DNA of 64,000 nt from Echiichthys vipera (Eukaryota; Chordata; Actinopteri; Perciformes; Trachinidae): positions 12,050,360 through 12,114,359 of the forward strand of contig OY829647.1 of NCBI GenBank assembly GCA_963691815.1, written 5' to 3'. Positions 55,374 to 64,000 of the stretch are shown one piece after another. Position numbers and translations under genes: made by a program. The stretch's first letter is position 1. Each line of letters begins with the position of its first letter. The notes under the pieces are model-generated. The model did not search any database. It had not been told where the DNA came from and was given only the letters and a program-made list of their open reading frames with translations.

Positions 55374-55648
55374 CTGACCAATCACATCAGCCTCGATAAT
55401 GATATTAGTTTTATGACAAAAATGAGCAATTTACATAGACTTATAAGATTTCAACTGTAAAGTTGCAGTGGCAAGTCAAGTCAAAAGGCAAACACATTGC
55501 CCTACACAATCAACAGTCCAAATATCATGACTATGGTAATGTGGCTGTAAATAACACAAAATAATTTTTTGACTTGAATAACATTCGAAAAAAACAGATT
55601 CCAGGGAGGTGTGCTTAACCTAAAGTGGTGCAAGCAACCGTAGAAAAA

Positions 55649-55750
55649 GAACCAGGCACTCCGTCTTCAAGTCAAATTATGTTGATTTTATTCTTCAATA
55701 TAGGCAATAAAATCAACATCATTTCACTTGAAGACGGAGTGCCTTGGTTC
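55649..55750. repeat. 102-bp near-perfect hairpin (inverted repeat)
   Basis: The left arm starts GAACCAGGCACTCCGTCTTC and runs 44 bases. The complement of the right arm starts GAACCAAGGCACTCCGTCTT and runs 45 bases. They differ by one inserted base and two substitutions, with a loop of about 13 bases. It is intronic. It could be a minimal foldback element, a fold-capable RNA hairpin, or the remnant of a local inverted duplication. Confidence 0.85.
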
Positions 55751-56314
55751 GTTATCCATGGTCGTTTCCATCACTTTATGTTAAGCATTGCTTCCTTTAT
55801 TCTGTTTTTTTTTTTTCACATTTACCCACCCCACCAAAGAGCACCTGTCGGATCAGCCATCAGAGCCATGCAGTGCATCCTTCCTCCATTGTAAACTTAA
55901 AAAATTCTGCTTGCAATTTTGTTAGGTAAGGTCCCGAAGTATTCTTTCTTGACAAACAAGGAACACTTTCCTCTGAATATGCTGAATATCGCTTTCTAAA
56001 CCCAACTTAAAAAAATATAAATTCAGGATCAAAAAGTATAATTTTTATACTGTGCTGATTCACAGTATGCTTCAGTAACTGAGTGATATTTTGGAATCAG
56101 GGTTTTAGAGATTCAGAAATATTTTTTTTATGATGGTCCTATACCATTGGAATAATGGAACGATTAAAACATACCTGAACAACCTGTACTCACTCTCAAA
56201 CTACTCGAAGGCATAAATCCAACTAAAATGTTATAGTAGAAGTAGAATATTTGACTGTAGAAGTGAATTCCTTTTTTTAATGTAAAACTAATTTAAAGAT
56301 GAGCACAGACCTAC

Positions 56315-56396
56315 CTTTCTGTTAGCGTGTTGTCTGTATGGCATTGTCTCTGAGGTGACACTGTTGAGACTATCCACGTATTCTTCACCACTGTCA
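56315..56396 (-). CDS. cntln: centlein internal exon (acidic)
   Basis: 82 bp, acceptor TTTCTACAG and donor GTAGGT. Its first base (T) completes a serine codon split from the large upstream exon (AG|T). It encodes 27 residues (210-236): DSGEEYVDSLNSVTSETMPY then RQHANRK. Together with the end of the previous exon it forms a DEWEDMSVDSDSGEEYVDSL acidic segment, which would make a compact charged linker between coiled coils and a possible casein-kinase-type phosphorylation region (inference). Confidence 0.9.
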
Positions 56397-56774
56397 CTGT
56401 AGAAACACGTGAGAAGGGTTATTATTACAGGTGAGAAGTTGAACCCTGTCTCTGAAAGTACCACCACTGGACAAAAATCCAATTTACCTTTTATGGTTGA
56501 TTTAGTTGACATCAAGCAAAAATATGTGCATTTCGGCCCCCCCGCCTTCCAACAGAAAATCAATGTCCCATCCAATTTCTGAGCTGGAAGTGTAAATGTG
56601 GGTGTAAATTAAGTGAAAAGCTGCAGTGTCTGGTGCTGATGGTGAATGCATCAACATGTATGAGAGCGGCTGTGGCCTTCATTAGCCCTCTGTGTGTGAC
56701 AGACGTGTATGAGAGGCACGGCTGAGCGGAGCCAAGCAAAGTTGCGTCTGATGGACACACGGTAAGGGCTTCCT

Positions 56775-56987
<213 letters not shown>

Positions 56988-58360
56988 TTATTGACAGTGA
57001 CCTTTGACGTGAAGGTGGAAGCCAGTGACATTTACGCTGGCGGGTTTATTAAGGTGGGGCCTGGGAGAAGCAGCGGTGGTACGTAAAGACCACAGAGAGA
57101 GGATCTAACTGGAACATGACAGGGCTAGGGGCTAGTTAGGGTTAAACCAGGGCTCGACAGGGGCGCAGGGACTTGTTGAGGATCACTAATCTCACCACCA
57201 GTAAGACCAGGATGAAATGCATTTGATGAAAAATGCTGCCTGCGTCATGCTGGTGAGACAGATAAACTGGTCTGACTTCAATTCTGCTTTGTGAATACAA
57301 TTCTGAAGTCATCTCACTATTAATTGTAAGTATTTTTATACTAATTACACATCACATGTCGATTAAACTGACTAATACTACAGTCAGCATGATATTGTGG
57401 CCACCTACAGTGAACATGAGGCAAAAAAGACAAGAGCCACAGTAAGTGTATCCACAGGCTATTTAATGTGTCTCCTGGATGTGTTTCTACGAACAATACA
57501 GTTTAGGATGCTGTGTTGGCATGTTACACCGATACTTCAGGGGGGGATGTGTGTGTTGTGTATTTAAATGGTGTGCAGTTACAGGCTGAATGCAAAATTG
57601 TATGGGTCAAATGATGTGAAATGATGAAAGATGCTTTCATATAGGACACAGGAGGCTACTGAATGCTGTATGGTGTAATGAGTGTGAAAAAGAAGTGAAC
57701 ATATTCTATGGCCTTCACAGTCACCAAATCTCTACCCAGTCTACCCAGGAGGTTTTGGAGCAAAGTGTCAATCCCAATTCAGACCACAGATTCGCTAACG
57801 GCTAAGAACGTTGCAGGAAAAAGTGGCTCTGGCTCATCTCAGGTCGACTTAAGCTGGCCAGTTGTGTCGCCTACAACTCAGCTTGTCAAGTCGCCAGTGG
57901 CTGGTTTTATTTTGTAAGGCACACCACCTGTTTTAACAGCCAATCAGCTCGTAGCAAAGTCAGCTGGTCAAGTCAGCTACAACTGTCATTTGGTTGAAAT
58001 GGCAGAGTTTTGGACAGAGGCTAAACAGGCAAGCGTTTGAAAGAGAGAGCAGCGGTGGTTGAGGGAGCTAGAGTGTGAATGAAGAGCAGGATTGGCGTTA
58101 GTGAGAAGAAAGTATTTCACCATCACTGTCCTCATTCATATTTTAAGACGCTACAAGTTATATCCATTTACAAAAAAAAGCCAAAAAGCATAAAATTAGA
58201 ATGGAAGTATACAGTCATATGGCTAAACTGTCTCGTCGAATCGCAGTGAAAACTGTCAAGTTTCAGAACATTGCAGACCACAGCATTACAAGTAGTTGTG
58301 AGTTTTCAACTTCATGGTCTACATGAATCTGGTCTGAACTAGGCTTTAGGCAGCACTCTC

Positions 58361-58369
58361 CACCACCAC

Positions 58370-58410
<41 letters not shown>
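58361..58410 (+). repeat. (CAC)n-(ATC)n trinucleotide repeat
   Basis: CACCACCACC followed by about 13 ATC units. It lies in an intron, so the Asp-run seen in one frame is not protein. Confidence 0.95.
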
Positions 58411-58413
<3 letters not shown>

Positions 58414-60160
58414 CACCAAATAAGGGAATCTATTGAAAGAATGGCATACTGTACACATCTTTCAATAGAGGGAGAGAAATAAGGGAAAGACCTGTGAACA
58501 CACTTTATGTTGGTGTATCCTTTCATGGCAAAACAAATTTCACCCATCTGTAATGTAGTGTATTCCAGCAGTGACTAAACGCACAAGCAAAACCCACAAT
58601 CACAAACACACACTACATATCCCTTCTTACAAAACAATTCCGAACAATATTCCCCATGCCCCCCTGCTCTGATTCTGTCCTGCTCTCTAACAAAACTGCT
58701 GATCTGCTCAAAATGGTCAGCTGCCTCCAGTAGCTCAAAACTTGAGAGAGAGAGCCAGAGGCAGCGATAAAAAGACAGGGGAGAAAAACAAAGACTTGTC
58801 AGTAGCCTTAATGACTCTGACATCTTTATTTGGCACTATTTAGGCCAAACCTCCAACAGACATATTGCTGAAGAAGACCGCTGCGAGATAAGAGACGCAG
58901 AAGGCTTTACAGTAACAAATCAGTCGACAGGTGCCTTAAATAAGACAACATCTCAGTTTAGACCCCTTCTTCGCAAATCCACTTAGATCCTCCTCTCAGG
59001 TAAAGCGTATATTAGACTGCTGCTTATTAGCCACATGGAGAGGCATTAGGAAAGCAGGGCATAGCTTCACCCAGTCCCTGTTAAATGGCCTCGTGTGGAT
59101 TGAGATGGGGTGGATTACAGCCTGATGAATTAGTTGGTGAAGATATGGGGTGTTAGTAGGACGGAGCAAAAGAGAGAGCAGATAGAGAGAGGCATTCAGG
59201 GAGAGAAAGTGAAGGGAAATAAATATCAGCGATAGCTCTGAGTGTTTGAAATCAAATCATTCCGACCATCACTCAATAAATGTTGGCTCAGTGGCTTTTT
59301 TGCATAAAACATACATGAAATAATTACTGTCGATGGTTCTTAATTTAGAGGGTGTTAAACAGCTTGTAGACATCTGGTACTGAGCCGAGTAGGGTCATTC
59401 AAAATTTATCTAACTAAATTAAGGCGAGGAGAGGAAAGAGGAGGGTGGGTGTGTCTGTGTGTGTTTGTATGCTTGTGTTGGTAGGGGGTTACGGGGCAGG
59501 CTGGAGGAAATAAGAATAGCACACACACATTTGTGAATTGACATGCCACAAGATAACCAACATGACTAGACACAGGGTGGGGTTAGCTTCCATGCATGTA
59601 TGGTTGTGTGTGTAGGGGTGGAGGAGGTGGGGGGTTGGGGGGGCTTGGTACTTGCAGGGGGATCCTTAGCGCTGTCACGGGGGGGTTAGTGAATATGCAA
59701 AGGACCAGTAAATTAAATCAAACTGCCAAACTGTCAATTTCGGGTAGCGTGACTAGTGCATGAAAATGGCATCACTGGAAGGTATCGAGGCTTTGGCGGC
59801 CCCCTTATCCCTGGGCTTTTCTGGCATTGGTTCAACTTTGTGTGGAGAGGTGGCTAATTTTGCATGCAAATTTCAGTCAATAAGCTCCAAGCAAGGCGTC
59901 CCAGGATATTTCAAAGGATCTGACAGTAGTTTCCCCCTCCTCTCTCCTTCTCTCTATCATTCTTGCTTGCATTCTTCTTTTGGCTTCTGAATACCAACTA
60001 GACAGAAGATGAAATTCAATCACCCATTTGCTTATGCTTTGCATATGCACGGTGTCCCCTCGATGCTGCGTGGGCCCCCCTGCAATTCAGCCAGCCCACC
60101 CGCTCCAATGCTACCCACCTAAAAATAATGAGGAGGGAGGCTGTGAGAATAAGTGTATCT

Positions 60161-60182
60161 GTGTGTGTGTGTGTGTGTGTGT
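60161..60182 (+). repeat. (GT)n microsatellite, short
   Basis: 22 bp of GT starting 9 bp from the splice donor of the large cntln exon, on the intron side (AC repeat in the sense transcript). Confidence 0.93.
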
Positions 60183-60190
60183 ATCATTAC

Positions 60191-60720
60191 CTATCTACGC
60201 TCATGTCCTCCCACTCGTCCTTAGTGGGACTGGGTCTGCAGCCTTGCCAGCTGATGGCTTGATTGGGGCTGACTGTTCGGTGGCTGCGCTGGCGTAGCGG
60301 ACCTCTGAGCCTAGTTGTTTTGAATTTGACCTTGCAGCTAATGTTGCTAGCAATCCCGCCTGCCCGTGCTGGGGCTGCTGCACGGCTCCTATAGAAGTCC
60401 CTGGCTGCTCGGAGGATCCCTAGCTCCTGTCTCAGCCTCAGCAACTGAGGATGAAGCCTGGTAGCCTCTTTTTTGGAGGCAGCCAGCCGAGTTTCTAAAG
60501 CTATGATCTTGCTGCGATGCCGCTCCCCCTGGGCTAGGGTCTGGGCCTGGGCTGCCTCTTCACGGACAGCTTCCTGGGTTTGCAGATGATCCAGGGAAGC
60601 TTGGAGTTTGCGGCAGTTGTGGGCCAAGTCTTCCTTGGCCTCAAGTAGCTGCTCTTTCTCTTCCCTCAGCCTCTCTGTCTCCCCCTCCAGGGATACCATC
60701 CTTCGCTCCAGCTGTTCAAT
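60191..60720 (-). CDS. cntln: centlein large internal exon
   Basis: 530 bp, the largest exon here. The acceptor is CCAATAG, the donor GTAATG, it starts in phase 0 and ends with two bases. It encodes 176 residues (33-208). Residues 33 to about 125 are coiled coil (IEQLERRMVSLEGETERLRE ... IALETRLAASKKEATRLHPQ LLRLRQELGILRAARDFYR). A basic, serine/arginine-containing linker follows (KVKFKTTRLRGPLRQRSHRT), and the exon closes with acidic DEWEDMSVD. Centlein is known as a microtubule-associated centrosomal linker that bridges C-Nap1 and CEP68. Which part binds what cannot be read here. Confidence 0.9.
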
Positions 60721-61650
60721 CTATTGGAATCAGAGATATGGGGCCTCAGTGGTACAACATAGTTATTTTTTTTCCCTTGCATATCTGTCATTTTTACCGT
60801 AAACACTTACAGTGCTGTATTTGTTGCTCTTGTAATGCTAGTGAAAACAACAACATACCAAGTCTGTGTTCACCCTGTTGTTATTCTACAGGATATCTTA
60901 TCAGTGAACATTTCTATGAGAAAGGCCACTTCCTGATTTGACATGTGTGTGGTAGCATGCACACAGTGGTCCCCCTCCCCCAGACATTTTCTCAAGGGTA
61001 CTGTATATGTGCCAATGCATATAAACTGTGTGTATGGCTGCAACAATGAGGGGAGCATCAGGCCGGGCAAGGCTATGGACATCTGACTGGTACCCCCTTA
61101 GCCTGATCGCCCTCATCAACCAGGAGCACTTAGTCTATTTGTTAGATCTTTGGTGGAGACTGTTTAAGAGAACAGTGCATGCCTGCTGGGTTTGTGCCTC
61201 CAGGCAATTTTCCCCTTTTATTTGGTTCTCACTCTACCCGCTGGTGAAGCCTGGTACCTTTCAAACAAAATTAGATGGTTATCCCCACTCTCGATGATTT
61301 ACTGCCAGGGGGGCAACATATAAACTCATGCAAGCAGGGGTTTTAAAAGCATGTGTGCACAAACATGTTCAACCTACTAACAGCTCCGATATAACATTTA
61401 CTGTTTTCTGGGATATCTTAATTTGTGGTTATTAGTAGAATTGTTTTTAACTGTGAAAGACTACTATCTAGCTGACTTGATAATGACTACTTGACCAATT
61501 CTCCAAAGAGTGAGAACACTTTTGAATCCTTGCTAATAGAAAAAAAAAACACACTTTCTGAGAGGCATTGTGCGAAGTTATGGCTCTGTCGGGTTTCCTT
61601 TATTGGTAATGACAAAGAACACTTAGTGACAGTGCTGACTTGTACTGTAC
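60721..61650 (-). other. cntln: cntln intron, 0.9 kb
   Basis: No repeat, RNA gene or exon was recognised. Confidence 0.6.
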
Positions 61651-61748
61651 CTTTTTATATGACTGTTCCATTCGCTCTGAAGAAACAGAAAGCTTTTTCG
61701 GAGTGCTGCTTTTGACCTGGCGCTCCTCTACCACTTTGTGAAGCAATT
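61651..61748 (-). CDS. cntln: centlein internal exon (most 5' in window)
   Basis: 98 bp with acceptor CCTTTGCAG and donor GTACAG. The first two bases (AA) finish a codon from an exon outside the window, and the rest encodes 32 residues: LLHKVVEERQVKSSTPKKLS then VSSERMEQSYKK. It has helical ends around a short K/S/T/P linker. Phase 0 at the donor matches the next exon. It is short, so the evidence is mainly the splice sites, the open frame and the phase agreement. Confidence 0.8.
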
Positions 61749-64000
61749 CTGCAAAGGGGAACAAAGCTTGTTATTGTGACATGATGTGTCAAACTCAGGC
61801 TGCTCAATCAATAGAACGATAATAGAGAGGGTACATTAAATCAATTAGCATTACTAAGGTCAAATTTCCTTCCTAAGGTACAATTTCTTTTTTTCTTCTT
61901 TTGTCAATCAATTCAGAAGGAACACAGAATCCCAGATGGTGCTTTCAAAGGAAAATGTTCACACTGCATAAACCCACCTCCTGCTTCTAAAATCTTATCA
62001 AATGGACCTTTTTCCTTCTGATTAACAGAAAGGTGTTTTATTTAGTAGTCCACACGGAAACAGGAAAACAGTGTTCAAAAGCAACCACTGGTACATGCTA
62101 TGTGCAACCTCTCTCTAGGGATCTTAAACAAACGAAGAGAAGTGCTCGAATCCCTCGTGAACACACAGCCCCAGGCTGCACTGCTTTGTAGTCCACTATG
62201 TTTCCCCAATGGACAACTAATCTCCGAAGACTAACATGCTGCTTTATTCTGGGAACTTCAATAGTGGCCTTGGCAAACATATGATTTAGTCTTTATGATA
62301 ACAACAGAATGCATGCAGGAGTCAAAGTGCTTGGGGATTTGATATTTATATGCGCATACACAGTTCAACAAGCCTCAGTGTCACTGTTCAACGTACAGTA
62401 TAGACCTGGAAAGGTAGCAACATCTTCTCTGCTCACCTAGATGCAAGGGGCAACACAAAACAATGTTAAACTTTCTGGCTTTCATTCTCTCATGTTAAAA
62501 GTTTATGGCAGGATGACCAAAATAATTTGTACAATGAGGCTAGAAAAAATCAAATATTCAGGACCATGACTAATCAGGTCAGTTGATCTTTTGGAGAGTA
62601 AGTTGGAAAAAGAGGCCATAGAAGGGAGCGTAAAAAAAAGTGAGGGTTATGTTGTGAGGAGCGGCTGCTCCCTTGCTTTGCATTTGACACTTTGCCCAGG
62701 CAAGTTTGTTACTTTGAATTAGCTTGCTCTTTAGTCTTCCCAGCATGTCACATTCAATCAGACAGAGCACCAAATAGGACAGGAGGGCTGCCGGGTTTGC
62801 TGGGTACATAACCAGGTTGGGAGACAATTATCCAGCTCCAGTGCTGGTGGCTTGGGAGTTGGCACCTCAGCACTACCTTGATAAGAAGACGTGGTGGCTC
62901 CCTAGTCACCCACAGTTGGAGGAGGTCCGGGCACTGCAGCATACATTAACGTCCCTCCCATGTCTCCTCATGGGTTGCAGCACAAAGGCCTTGTTCCTTT
63001 CATCTGCTGCCTTTCGTTAGTGTGATCCCGGCTCCAGCGTTTCAACCCTCAATCTTTTTGATCGGGTCACAGAGGTTCTTCAGGAGCAAATGTTGTGGCC
63101 ATTCACAGATTTTGTTAGTGATGTTGATAATACTTCCTATTGACTCTCAAAATATTGGTTTGAGTCCAGTTGTAAATATTTCAAATGATACATAAGATGA
63201 TACAGCTTTATTAGGTATAAAATAACAAAAGCAACTGGCATTTAATATTCATACATTATGGTAAGATAATCTTCTCCAAAATCATCACAATATTCAATTT
63301 ATTTATAATAGAAATAAAGTAGGAAGTTTCTCCATGACTTATTCATCTTTGTCTCTTTCTTTAAAGGCTTACTGTACAGCAACATATGTTTAAGTGTGTT
63401 TTATATTTTAAAAACTTTGATTTCAAGAATAAATGCACAGTGAGGAAAACTAGAGGTGTTTTATGCCACAAATATATAATATATTTCATGGAGGATTTGT
63501 ATGCTTGGTTTGGTATCAAGATTACATTTTTAACAAAGAGAATACAAATAACATATAACATACAACATAACATAATGGTAATACAAAAAAAAAACAGGGG
63601 TACTAAGGAACACATAGTGTAAAGCCACTCTCTGCAGTTGGCATGGCTTTTTTTCCGGTTTTTATTTTTACTTGATAGAAACTGTAAAATAATTTGCACA
63701 TGATAACACAAAAGACAAGAAAGCAGATGGTCAGGCTTTTGTGTGACATTTATATTTAGTAATTATTGGTCTGACAAAAGAGCTATTTCCCCGATTCCTG
63801 ACTAGACTGTCAATAGGAGAGAATCCACTATTTTAATTAGTGGCATACTTTAAATCACATTCTTGCATCTTCAAACAGACACCGTCATTGGTTGTGAAGA
63901 AAATTAAAGTGATCTAGGACAGATTTGTTATTGAACTAGTTAATTAAGGCAGCGGTTGCGGTGGTCAGCGTCTGACAAAAGGTTGCAGATTGGATTAAAA
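61749..64000 (-). other. cntln: cntln intron (partial), upstream end outside window
   Basis: No exon, RNA gene or clear repeat was recognised in these 2.25 kb. The centlein N-terminal half (about 650-700 residues if the length matches the human protein) must lie beyond 64,000. Confidence 0.6.

Larger units (their letters stand above)
54056..56314 (-). other. cntln: cntln intron, 2.3 kb
   Basis: It contains a GT repeat at 54,351, a probable MITE at 55,074-55,373 and the 102-bp hairpin at 55,649-55,750. No exon was found. Confidence 0.6.

Noticed and set aside
55625..55894. 89-codon plus-strand open frame
   Set aside because: It runs through the 102-bp hairpin and an AT-rich T-tract, and the hairpin explains the apparent openness.
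58575..58823. Open frame on the minus strand with good splice-site look-alikes (about 58,739 acceptor, 58,630 donor), read as a further cntln exon with DSFELLEAADHFEQISSFVR
   Set aside because: The acceptor would join the preceding exon in phase, but the piece is 110 bp, not a multiple of 3, and would break the frame into the DSGEEY exon. Direct joining of 60,191 to 56,396 gives a better SDSGEEYVDSL reading. It could at most be a frame-breaking alternative exon.

Overview
The window is vertebrate nuclear DNA, almost certainly from a teleost fish, probably a percomorph. It has intron-split genes with GT-AG junctions, long CA/TG microsatellites, and many short non-autonomous transposons of families common in teleost genomes. 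No bacterial or viral gene is visible. Coding sequence is only about 2.25 kb of the 64 kb, and all of it is on the minus strand.

Two genes are supported. (1) From 61,748 down to 20,589, thirteen exons encode the C-terminal ~735 residues of a coiled-coil protein that I identify as centlein (cntln), a centrosomal linker protein. Every junction keeps the reading frame, and the last exon carries the stop codon and is followed by a plausible 3' UTR with a poly(A) signal. The 5' half of the gene lies beyond 64,000. (2) At 10,118-10,074 a 45-bp exon encodes MSVAGLKKQFHKATQ followed by a GTAAG donor. This is the first coding exon of sh3gl2 (endophilin A1). Its intron 1 fills 1-10,073 and exon 2 is not in the window. 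cntln followed by sh3gl2 in the same direction is, as far as I recall, also the human 9p22 order, so each call supports the other.

Layout: 1-10,073 is sh3gl2 intron 1, with a CpG-rich block near the exon and an RE1/REST-like element about 200 bp into the intron. 10,119-10,480 is the sh3gl2 promoter and 5' UTR, with CCAAT and CRE-like motifs. 10,481-19,870 is intergenic and holds a hAT-type element with other repeats nested inside it, a MITE and a tetranucleotide array. 19,870-64,000 is cntln. Its introns hold eight long CA arrays (about 70-210 bp) that all point the same way, a foldback element with TTAA ends, several MITEs, a decayed LINE, a perfect-looking 102-bp hairpin, and a short block duplicated together with its CA tract.

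The two genes have no shared pathway evident from the sequence: cntln acts at centrosomes and sh3gl2 acts in synaptic vesicle endocytosis. The most interesting observations are the RE1-like site at the neuronal sh3gl2 gene, two frame-consistent splice models for the middle of cntln, the one-way orientation of the long TG arrays in the cntln transcript, and the 102-bp hairpin.
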